DNA from: G963664115 sp965216035
Lineage (GTDB): Bacteria; Acidobacteriota; Terriglobia; 20CM-2-55-15
Direction: 5' to 3'
Assembly (NCBI GenBank): GCA_965216035.1
Contig: CBDCFM010000021.1
Span: 1,178,001-1,242,000 of the forward strand
Length of the DNA stretch: 64,000 nt
Shown: in pieces, positions 27,453 through 34,429 of the stretch
Layout: each line of letters opens with the position of its first letter
Position numbering within the stretch: the first letter of the stretch is position 1
Made by a program: the position numbers and the translations under genes
The notes under the pieces: model-generated
What the model saw: the letters and a program-made list of their open reading frames with translations, nothing else
Told to the model about the DNA's origin: nothing
The model's database searches: none

Positions 27453-27761
27453 CTAGCGCAGGCGCCCACAGAACAACTCGTCAACAGCGATGCGGCCGCT
27501 GTGAAGGTTGTTCAGTTTTCCCGTTTTCACTAAATAGTCGACACCGTTCGCCGTCTTCAATCCGAACAGGGCAGCCGCCTGCGCTCTTGTGATGCCAACG
27601 GTTGCAGCCTTCTCCGGGGAATACGTGTCTAACAATATTTTGTACGACGTGCGGAGGTCCTCTTCAACTTGATCCGGAAGGCTCGCACACATCAAATTCC
27701 ACTCCTGCTCGGGGGTTGGAGGCCCCTCAAGCTGGTCGAGCAAGTCATTCAGCCTTGCCAA
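27453..27761 (-). CDS. Small protein with C-terminal excisionase-like helix pattern
   Basis: This ORF of up to 102 residues begins at a TTG (27761). The N-terminal half is acidic and helical (ARLNDLLDQLEGPPTPEQEW). The C-terminal half, GITRAQAAALFGLKTANGVD then YLVKTGKLNN and RIAVDELF, has the shape of a small winged-helix of the MerR/excisionase type. Just upstream GGAGGCATGCCC would be a better start but is one base out of frame (CCAAATTGG, where one more T would join the frames), suggesting a frameshift. Lying beside the integrase, it could have been the recombination directionality factor; this is inference. Confidence 0.45.
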   Translation of the reverse strand: MARLNDLLDQLEGPPTPEQEWNLMCASLPDQVEEDLRTSYKILLDTYSPEKAATVGITRAQAAALFGLKTANGVDYLVKTGKLNNLHSGRIAVDELFCGRLR

Positions 27762-28008
27762 TTTGGTTTGGGCATGCCTCCACCTCCAACAGTAGAAATT
27801 CGGATTCCAAGTCGCAGTTGATCCGCGGAAGGCAGGCTCGGAAACCCTCCGTTCAGCCGCGGCTTATCCGCAGGTTTAATGTTCCGATAAAAGTCCTACT
27901 AGAAAGGATCGTCAAGATCGGTCCATTGCGTGACTAATCGAAGAAGGGAATCGACTGCAAGTCCATTAGGGGTCGGATTGCAGAGGACCGATGCGATCGT
28001 TGTGGCCC
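27762..28008. other. Island intergenic region
   Basis: No gene or structured element was recognised between the small ORF and the integrase stop. Confidence 0.4.
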
Positions 28009-29235
28009 TTATTTCCTGTCAGATTTCTCGACTTCCTGAAGATCAGCAACGATCAACATTAACCGACTCGCCCACAGGTCCAGTGCATCGCGCTTCTCTT
28101 TGTCGCAGCTGTGACGGTCATAAACTTTAGTGGCACCCACTTCAGCGTGGTTCAGAATCCGGCCCACAATCAAACGTGGTATCTCCATGCCGGTCATCAG
28201 TGACGCTGCGGTCCGTCTGAGATCATGGGCTCGGAAATCAACACCGGCCTCCCGACGCACGCGCTGAACGGCTTTTTGTAGTTCAGTAATGTGACCTTCT
28301 GGTCGGCTCCGGTGGGGAAATACCCACTCGGACGCTCTGCGCTCGATGCTTTCTGATACGGCGCGATGCTTCCGTAGCTTTTCCAGGAGCCGAAGTGCTT
28401 GGGGGCTGAGTGGGACCCGGTGAGCGAGACCATTCTTCGCAACTGACCCCGGAATTGTCCACCATCCCGATTCAAGGTCCAGATCCTTCCATCTCACGCT
28501 CGCAATTTCGCCGCTCCGCTGGGCGGTGAGAATCCTTAGCTTGAACATCGCTTCAGTCTCGGGGTCCTGTGTCTCCGCTGCCCTCCAAACCTTTCGGACT
28601 TCATCGTGCGACAGCACGCGGTCCCGCGGCTTCTCGGTTCCAGGCCCCTTAATCCCGATGCAGGGGTTCACTTCGACAAGATTCTGTTCGAGGCTCCAGC
28701 TGTAAATTCGTCGAATAAGCGCCAGCACCCGGTTCGCCTGAATCGGGGCCATGTCCGCGATCTTTTCCAGAAGCGAACGAATGTCCGCCCGGGTAATTCC
28801 ATCCGGCGTAACATTGCGAAAGCGCGGCAGGATGTAAATCTTCAATTGCCGCTCATCTTCTTTCCAGGATCGTTTCTTCTTCTTTGCGTATCGTTCTATG
28901 TAGCTATCTGCCAGATCCGCGAACGTACCGTCCAGACGATCGGATTTCTTCCTTGCGGCCGGGTCGATCCCCATTTCCGCATCCCTTAACGCTTCCCTCG
29001 CCATTTTCCGTGCGACCGCAAGGGAAAGGCGCGGGTAGGTCCCAAGTGTAAACCGACGTAACCGCCCCGCATGCCGGTAGAACACCGAAAAGGATTTGTT
29101 CCCAGATGGAGTCACGCGAACGCAGAAAGCTGGCAAATTGGCGTCAAAGTAATCGAGGCGGCTAGTCTGAGGTTTTAGGCTTGAAAGGGTTCTGGCTGTT
29201 ATATTTATTCTTGCCACGGTGAATCCTCCGTGCAC
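28009..29235 (-). CDS. P4-type tyrosine integrase
   Basis: This 408-residue protein has an N-terminal DUF4102-type arm-binding domain (FCVRVTPSGNKSFSVFYR, RRFTLGTYPRLSLAVARKMA), a central core-binding SAM-like domain (FADLADSYIERYAKKKK) and a C-terminal catalytic domain. The catalytic domain has Arg in LTAQRSGEIASVRW, His-x-x-Arg in AHDLRRTAASLM, His in LNHAEVGATK and Tyr in VYDRHS. All catalytic residues are visible and the gene is uninterrupted. It is divergent from xerD, with the start about 95 bp from the right repeat, as expected for an integrase next to its attachment site. Members of this family usually target tRNA genes; here the target appears to be the xerD start. Confidence 0.93.
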   Translation of the reverse strand: MHGGFTVARINITARTLSSLKPQTSRLDYFDANLPAFCVRVTPSGNKSFSVFYRHAGRLRRFTLGTYPRLSLAVARKMAREALRDAEMGIDPAARKKSDRLDGTFADLADSYIERYAKKKKRSWKEDERQLKIYILPRFRNVTPDGITRADIRSLLEKIADMAPIQANRVLALIRRIYSWSLEQNLVEVNPCIGIKGPGTEKPRDRVLSHDEVRKVWRAAETQDPETEAMFKLRILTAQRSGEIASVRWKDLDLESGWWTIPGSVAKNGLAHRVPLSPQALRLLEKLRKHRAVSESIERRASEWVFPHRSRPEGHITELQKAVQRVRREAGVDFRAHDLRRTAASLMTGMEIPRLIVGRILNHAEVGATKVYDRHSCDKEKRDALDLWASRLMLIVADLQEVEKSDRK

Positions 29236-29328
29236 TAGGGTAACACTGGGGTAACAGAATAACGAAACAAAACGAAACGCTCTCGCACATCCCGGAATGT
29301 TAATATTAGACTGTTATCATGGATTAAT

Positions 29329-29404
29329 AAGGACTTAACTGTTTCATGACGTCGCAGAAGAATTCAGAATCGTTCGGGTCACCACTGACGAATGATCAGT
29401 GGGT
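29329..29404 (+). repeat. Right copy of xerD 5'-end repeat (attR-like)
   Basis: This is the partner of 21412-21487. It covers 17 bp of 5' untranslated sequence and the first 19 codons of xerD. The differences between the copies lie mainly around the start codon and at codon third positions. Strand-exchange most likely occurred within the shared blocks AAGGACTTAACTG or AAGAATTCAGAATCGTTC. Confidence 0.8.
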
Positions 29405-30257
29405 CGATCGTTTTGTCCACTATCTCCGAATCGAGAAGGGGTTGTCGGCGAACACGATCGATGCCTACAGCCGTGATCTCAAATTGTATTTGGACTACCT
29501 GGATAAGAGGGACGTATTGACCGTGGAGGCGACGGGCGTTTCCGCATTTCTGAATTATCTTTACGATCACGGACTCAAGGCCCGCTCCGTCGCCCGCGCT
29601 TTGAGCGCGGTTCGAGGACTGTATCGATTCTTGATCCTGGATGGCAACACCCTGGAAAATCCGACGGCGGCCGTCGAGGTGCCGAAAGCCTGGAAGCCCC
29701 TCCCGCACTTTCTTACCTTTGACGAAGTTGACCGTCTTCTGGGCACACCCGACGTCTCCGAACCGATGGGACTGAGAGATCGCGCGATGCTCGAAGTGCT
29801 CTACGCAACGGGCATTAGAGTGTCCGAACTCGTCGCCTTGACCATGGATTCAGTCGATTTGGAGAATGGCTTTTTGCGCTCGATGGGCAAGGGGAGCAAG
29901 GAACGAATAGTTCCCTTAGGCGAATCCGCAGCAGAGGCCATTCGTGACTACATTGCCCGTGGACGTCCGAAGAAGACGAGCCCGCATCTTTTTTTGAACT
30001 ATAGAGGCCAATCGCTCACGCGGGGAGGGTTTTGGCTGATCTTGCGGAAACACGGAAAACGGGCAAACATCAAAAAGAAGGTCTCACCGCACATGCTCCG
30101 GCATTCCTTCGCAACACATTTGCTGGAGCGGGGTGCGGATCTGCGCTCCGTCCAGATGATGCTGGGACACGCCGACATTTCAACCACCCAGATCTACACC
30201 CACGTTGTCCGGGAACGGCTCAAGCAGATTTATCAAGCCCATCACCCGCGTGCGTAG
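29346..30257 (+). CDS. xerD: Site-specific tyrosine recombinase XerD
   Basis: This 303-residue recombinase has an N-terminal SAM-like core-binding domain (FVHYLRIEKGLSANTIDAYS) and a catalytic domain with Arg in ATGIRVSELVAL, Lys in GKGSKERIVPLG, HMLRHSFATHLLERGADLR (His-x-x-Arg), HADISTTQIYTHV with His and the nucleophile Tyr. With XerC it resolves chromosome dimers at dif. The first 19 codons lie in the direct repeat that bounds the island, so the gene's present promoter and leader come from island DNA. Confidence 0.93.
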   Translation: MTSQKNSESFGSPLTNDQWVDRFVHYLRIEKGLSANTIDAYSRDLKLYLDYLDKRDVLTVEATGVSAFLNYLYDHGLKARSVARALSAVRGLYRFLILDGNTLENPTAAVEVPKAWKPLPHFLTFDEVDRLLGTPDVSEPMGLRDRAMLEVLYATGIRVSELVALTMDSVDLENGFLRSMGKGSKERIVPLGESAAEAIRDYIARGRPKKTSPHLFLNYRGQSLTRGGFWLILRKHGKRANIKKKVSPHMLRHSFATHLLERGADLRSVQMMLGHADISTTQIYTHVVRERLKQIYQAHHPRA

Positions 30258-30267
30258 TTCAGGACTT

Positions 30268-32565
30268 CTACGTGCGGACCCTCAGTAGCAGCCAGAAGCC
30301 GCTTAAGCCAAAAATAAGATTTGGAAACCAGGCCGCGATCAGAGGTGAGAGCTGGTTGATTCCCCCCAACTTGTCGAATAGTTCAAAGGCGGCCCAGTAG
30401 CTGATTCCGATGACGATCGAAATGCCGATCCCGTAAAAGCTCCCACGGCGCCCTGTGGCAAACGAAAACGGTATTGCAATGATGACCATGATGATTGATA
30501 CGAGAGGGAAGGACAGTTTTCGATATAGATCAACCGTCAGGCCGCTGACGTCAAAACCACTTTGGCTCAAGTCGTCGATGTACCGGCTCAATTCCGGATA
30601 GTTCATCTGAGATGCAGTCAGTACCTCTTTCTTGAAGTAGTCGGGATTGTCACTGATCTGTGAGTAATCGAGCCGCTCGAAAGAATCATAGTCATCCACC
30701 TGGCCGCCACTGTCGATCGAAGCGGTCCAGCCTTTCGAGAACGCCCACGATTGACCGGTCCAGTTCGCCTGTTCGGCGAATGTCCAGCGGAGAAGGGAAA
30801 ACGAAGCGGTATCGAATTCGAACACCGATATGCCGGGAAAGAAGTTCCGCTCTGGATCAAAGTAGTTGTAGTAGTAAATGTGGTTGTTCGATCCTGCCAT
30901 CCACTTTCGTAGCGGGTCTCGATAGGTCTGGGGCGGTCTGCCCTTGATTCGGTTGCGAAATTCATCCTGACGTTGGTTCGTATACGGCAGAAGGAAGTCT
31001 TGCATGACGTAAATCCCTGAGGATAGCAGGAGGCCTGTCAGCAGGAGGGGCGCTGACAAGCGGTACAGGCTGATCGCACCGGCTTTGACGGCCAGGGTTT
31101 CGTTGGCTTTGGTCAACGTGCCCATGTTGATCAGGACAGCGACCAGCACTGCGAGAGGAACCACCCAGTAGAGAATCTGTGGCAGGAGATAGAAAAAGTA
31201 ACTCGTCACCAAACCAAGGCTGATTCGGTTCTCAACGATATCTGGTAATAATTCGAAAAGCGTGACGATGACGAACATTGACACGAACACGACGAGCACG
31301 AGAAAAAAGAAAAAGCTGAAACTCTTTAGCACATAAAGATCCAGCGTACGGAACCATGTGGGATGGCGCGTCAGCGAATAAGCCCATTGGCTGACTCTGT
31401 GAGGACGTCCGCGTAGGGACGAGTACCGCTTCCGCAGCCGTTTTCCGGCATCAAGCAGCAGTTCCGTTGCGCGATTGCCATGTTCGCGTTCTGACCGCAG
31501 GAGCAAGATCACCCCCAGCAACAGGAAACCGAGGTTGGCCCCCCAGGTTCCCAGGAAGGGAGACATTTGCGCGTTGCCTGCGATTTGTGTCCCTCCGATA
31601 AAGACCATGTAATAGATCAACATCAGTGCGGCGCTCACCACGAGCCCCATCGAGCGGCCACCTCTGTTCGTCGACAAACCGAGAGGGAAGCCGATCAGGG
31701 CGAATGCGATACTGGCAAACGGCAACGCCAGCCGGCGGTGGAATTCGACCTGTTCCGCATAGGTGGCCTCGTCCGCCTGAACAGCCCTCCAGAGTGCCCG
31801 CGTCGACAGTTCAAGGGGGGTCGATTCCACTGTTTCTGTGGGTTCGGCGGAAATCGGAACCGGCAGCGTCAACGTGCCGAAGCGGGTCGAGGCATAGCGG
31901 TCGGGCGCTAGAGGCGAAACCACGTGTGTGCTGCCATTCAGCAGAGTGACTTGGTACTGTTCGTTGTCGGGGTCACTGACCAGCCGACCCGATTCTGCAA
32001 ACGTCACACGAGGTTCATCCGGGTCCCCGAGGTCTGCCAGAAGAATCCCGCGCCACGCAGCTCCGTCGGGGGAAATATCTTGAACATATAGAACGAGATC
32101 TTCGACATCTTCGTTGAACACTCGGGGCTGAAGCTCCAAAGCGAGCTGGCGAATGCCAATCGACCGCGTGAGTTGCCCGAGGTTGGCCGCCACAGTGGGC
32201 GCAATCCAGACTGAAAGGATGCTGTTCACGCCCCAGGCGAGTATTCCAAGCGTCAGGACGGGACGGAGGATTGTGATCATCGACAGGCCAGCAGCCCTGA
32301 ATGCGACGGCTTCACTGTCGGAGGACAAGCGGCCGAAGCCGGTCAACACACCCACCAGAACGGCCGTTGGGATTGTAAAAATCAAGGCACCGGGGACGAT
32401 TGCAGCCACTATCGAGAACAGTTCGTGCCCCGTAGCCGAGCGGCGGACGACAAGCTCAAGCAAAGCGCTCAGTTCGCGGCCTACCATGACGAAAGTCAGC
32501 GCGATCAATGCGATCAGCGTTGGCGTGAGGACTTCGCGAAAGATGTAGCGGTCGAGGCGATTCAC
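30268..32565 (-). CDS. Fused LptF-LptG lipopolysaccharide export permease
   Basis: This 765-residue membrane protein contains two consecutive YjgP/YjgQ units. Residues 1-370 have MNRLDRYIFREVLTPTLIAL and FGRLSSDSEAVAFRAAG. Residues 400-765 have LDLYVLKSFSFFFFLVLVV and MGTLTKANETLAVKAGAIS. Each unit has three helices, a periplasmic beta-jellyroll and three more helices. In most bacteria LptF and LptG are separate subunits of the LptB2FG transporter that extracts LPS from the inner membrane. Here both halves are in one chain, so stoichiometry is fixed. It converges on xerD with 10 bp between stop codons. Confidence 0.92.
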   Translation of the reverse strand: MNRLDRYIFREVLTPTLIALIALTFVMVGRELSALLELVVRRSATGHELFSIVAAIVPGALIFTIPTAVLVGVLTGFGRLSSDSEAVAFRAAGLSMITILRPVLTLGILAWGVNSILSVWIAPTVAANLGQLTRSIGIRQLALELQPRVFNEDVEDLVLYVQDISPDGAAWRGILLADLGDPDEPRVTFAESGRLVSDPDNEQYQVTLLNGSTHVVSPLAPDRYASTRFGTLTLPVPISAEPTETVESTPLELSTRALWRAVQADEATYAEQVEFHRRLALPFASIAFALIGFPLGLSTNRGGRSMGLVVSAALMLIYYMVFIGGTQIAGNAQMSPFLGTWGANLGFLLLGVILLLRSEREHGNRATELLLDAGKRLRKRYSSLRGRPHRVSQWAYSLTRHPTWFRTLDLYVLKSFSFFFFLVLVVFVSMFVIVTLFELLPDIVENRISLGLVTSYFFYLLPQILYWVVPLAVLVAVLINMGTLTKANETLAVKAGAISLYRLSAPLLLTGLLLSSGIYVMQDFLLPYTNQRQDEFRNRIKGRPPQTYRDPLRKWMAGSNNHIYYYNYFDPERNFFPGISVFEFDTASFSLLRWTFAEQANWTGQSWAFSKGWTASIDSGGQVDDYDSFERLDYSQISDNPDYFKKEVLTASQMNYPELSRYIDDLSQSGFDVSGLTVDLYRKLSFPLVSIIMVIIAIPFSFATGRRGSFYGIGISIVIGISYWAAFELFDKLGGINQLSPLIAAWFPNLIFGLSGFWLLLRVRT

Positions 32566-32603
32566 GTGTTCACGCAGTTAGTGGACTATTTATGGATTTC
32601 CGT

Positions 32604-33212
32604 TCAGAGAAGATCTTCGACCAGGCGCAGAAGGGCCTGGAGCTCTATCGTGGAATCGACCACGTGCGAAGCGTTCGAATCCTGCCAGAATAAGGTCAGT
32701 TCACCTTCGTTGTCGAACAGGAGCGCTGCTGCCCCACGGACATCGAGTTGTGAGGGTTGAGCGATAGGTCCGAAGCGGTTTTTTTCCGGATCGTCTTCCG
32801 GCGCAAAGGCGTGTTGATTGAGTGCTGAAATCAAAATGGGATCTGGAATGTCCGGCTTCGGATTTCTGAACGAATAGAGGGTGAGGGATTTGCCGTCATG
32901 CACCTGGAAATGCTGACGTACAACGGGGTAGAAAAGGGTCTCCCTATTCCGGCCGAGAATATTGACTTCGTCCACGTGACCCGCAGCAATTTCAATACTC
33001 TCCCGGGTGCCCTCGTTAGAAGACAGCCCGAGAAGATCAATGCCGGCATCCTCGGTCGCCACGTTGTATGTTGTGGGTATGAAGTCGGTGTGCCCTACGA
33101 ACGTGACGATCGGATTGGGATGCATGTCGCTGTCAAAGGGCGGGCCGGCAGGAACCTGAGAGAACCCGATAGCCGTCGTATACAGCAAACCTATGAGTGC
33201 TCTGGGCCACAC
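32604..33212 (-). CDS. Hypothetical secreted protein
   Basis: The GTG at 33212 is preferred (VWPRALIGLLYTTAIGFSQV gives a signal peptide); the longer frame to 33368 runs into the thiD leader and has no signal. The mature part of about 180 residues carries NPIVTFVGHTDFIPTTYNV, then EIAAGHVDEVNILGR and a C-terminal DSTIELQALLRLVEDLL. I do not recognise a family. It may share a transcript with the LptF-LptG fusion gene located 38 bp downstream on the same strand. Upstream GTTACAATAT could be a -10 region very near the GTG. Confidence 0.6.
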   Translation of the reverse strand: MWPRALIGLLYTTAIGFSQVPAGPPFDSDMHPNPIVTFVGHTDFIPTTYNVATEDAGIDLLGLSSNEGTRESIEIAAGHVDEVNILGRNRETLFYPVVRQHFQVHDGKSLTLYSFRNPKPDIPDPILISALNQHAFAPEDDPEKNRFGPIAQPSQLDVRGAAALLFDNEGELTLFWQDSNASHVVDSTIELQALLRLVEDLL

Positions 33213-33361
33213 ATCGATATTGTAACAGCCCTGTGCCCTCGCACTCTCGAATACGGTGGTTCGCTCCGAAGTCGATCTTCCCGTCTCTGGATCCAAAGAT
33301 ATAATTGAGCGATGCCGCCGGGAATCTTTCAGTTCGAACGATCCAGCCTCGGAGAGCTGTC

Positions 33362-34153
33362 GTGACACCGACCGCGCTGACCATCGCGGGATCCGACCCG
33401 AGTGGCGGTGCTGGAATTCAGGCGGATCTGAAAGCCTTTTCTGCGTTGCGTGTCTACGGAATGGCGGTGGTTACTGCGCTCACAGCTCAGAATACCGAAG
33501 GCATACGGCAAGTGTTCCCTCTGCCCGAGGGGGCACTCGAAGCGCAATTGGACGCTGTGCTGGAGGACATTCTGCCCACAGCCGTCAAGATCGGCATGTT
33601 GTCGACTGCAGCGAATGTCGAAATCGTTCAAGAGCGGTTAGCCCGATATGACTGCGGTTTGACGGTCCTGGATCCGGTCGCGAAGTCCAGTTCGGGCGCC
33701 CTGCTGCTTGATTCCGATGCACAACACGCCTTGTCCACGCTGTTGCTTCCCATGTGCACTGTTGTGACACCGAACCTGAACGAGGCCGAAGCGATATTCG
33801 GCAAGCGGGTTCGGACGCCATCCGAAATGGAAACGGCGGCTCGAGGGATCCATGATTTGGGTGGCGCGAGTGTTCTGGTTACAGGGGGGCATCTGGAGGG
33901 CGGGGTGGCTCTGGACGTTTTTTTCGATGGCCAGAACATGGAGCGGCTGGCAGGGGAGCGCATCGATAATGGAGAGTCTCACGGGACAGGGTGCGTTCTC
34001 TCCTCAGCGATTGCTGCTTATCTCGCGCGTGGGCAGGCTCTATCGGATGCAGTCAACAATGGAAAAGCCTTTACCGCGGATGCCATCCAAAACAGACTTC
34101 AACTGGGTCGTGGCCCCGGTCCTTGTGATCCCCTCAGGCTGGGCGATGCTTGA
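33362..34153 (+). CDS. thiD: Hydroxymethylpyrimidine/phosphomethylpyrimidine kinase ThiD
   Basis: The GTG start at 33362, preceded by GGAGAG, yields VTPTALTIAGSDPSGGAGIQ, the canonical ThiD N-terminus. The TTG at 33305 would add 19 atypical residues. The ribokinase-fold enzyme of about 263 residues has KIGMLSTAANVEIV, VTPNLNEAEAIFG and the catalytic GTGCVLSSAIAAYL motif. It phosphorylates HMP and HMP-P for thiamine synthesis. No other thi gene is adjacent. It converges on the selenoprotein gene. Confidence 0.93.
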   Translation: MTPTALTIAGSDPSGGAGIQADLKAFSALRVYGMAVVTALTAQNTEGIRQVFPLPEGALEAQLDAVLEDILPTAVKIGMLSTAANVEIVQERLARYDCGLTVLDPVAKSSSGALLLDSDAQHALSTLLLPMCTVVTPNLNEAEAIFGKRVRTPSEMETAARGIHDLGGASVLVTGGHLEGGVALDVFFDGQNMERLAGERIDNGESHGTGCVLSSAIAAYLARGQALSDAVNNGKAFTADAIQNRLQLGRGPGPCDPLRLGDA

Positions 34154-34188
34154 AGAAGACCGATCTTGAGGGTCGCAGCTTTGCGTGC

Positions 34189-34416
34189 TCAGTTCGGAAG
34201 TTTCTGGCGGATCTCGTCGTATTCGGGAAAACGTCCGGTTGCGAGTTTTGAGTAGATCAGCGCGCCGTCGACGCTTAATTCGAAGCGCCCCCCATCGGAC
34301 GGCACCACGACCAAGCGTTTGATTCTGGCTTTGAATTCTGTGATGAGCTTCTCGATCAGGCTGACCGCCTGAGGTTCATAGCTTCAAGACTGACAGTATA
34401 TGAGCTCGATTTCCAT
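34189..34416 (-). CDS. SelW/Rdx-family selenoprotein with in-frame TGA (Sec)
   Basis: From the ATG at 34416 a 75-residue protein can be read if the TGA at 34384-34386 is selenocysteine: MEIELIYCQS-U-SYEPQAV. It continues with KRLVVVPSDGGRFELSV, GALIYSKLATGRFPEYDEI and a stop at 34189. This is the complete thioredoxin-like SelW/SelT/SelH (Rdx) fold, with Cys8 and Sec11 in C-x-x-U at the correct place after the first strand. The family is redox active, often binding glutathione. GGGAG lies 7 nt before the start. The gene begins 13 nt after the M61 peptidase stop, so both are probably one transcript. A SECIS-like hairpin follows the TGA. Normal ORF prediction misses this gene. A nonsense mutation of a Cys version (TGC/TGT to TGA) is the alternative. 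Confidence 0.85.
34356..34372 (-). promoter_or_regulatory. Bacterial SECIS-like hairpin in the selW-like mRNA
   Basis: UCAGGC-GGUCA-GCCUGA is a perfect 6-bp stem with a 5-nt loop containing GGUC. It begins exactly 11 nt after the UGA codon. The E. coli fdhF element likewise has a small upper stem-loop with GGUC(U) at its tip about 11 nt after the UGA, where SelB binds. The match in spacing and loop strongly supports Sec insertion. Confidence 0.78.
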
Positions 34417-34429
34417 CACACACTCCCGA

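Larger units (their letters stand above)
21412..29404. mobile_element. Decayed integrative element inserted in the 5' end of xerD
   Basis: About 8 kb is bounded by two direct copies of the xerD start region, with a P4-type tyrosine integrase adjacent to the right copy and reading away from it. Inside are only scraps: an unknown minus-strand remnant, a TIR stump, a group II intron remnant, an acyltransferase gene interrupted by IS21, an alpha/beta hydrolase tail and a small ORF. The repeat carries enough coding sequence to restore xerD. The 9 mismatches suggest either an old insertion or a divergent copy brought by the element. Excision competence is doubtful. Confidence 0.7.

Noticed and set aside
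34154..34188. Terminator between thiD and the selW-like gene
   Set aside because: No stable hairpin with a T-run can be drawn in this short convergent gap.
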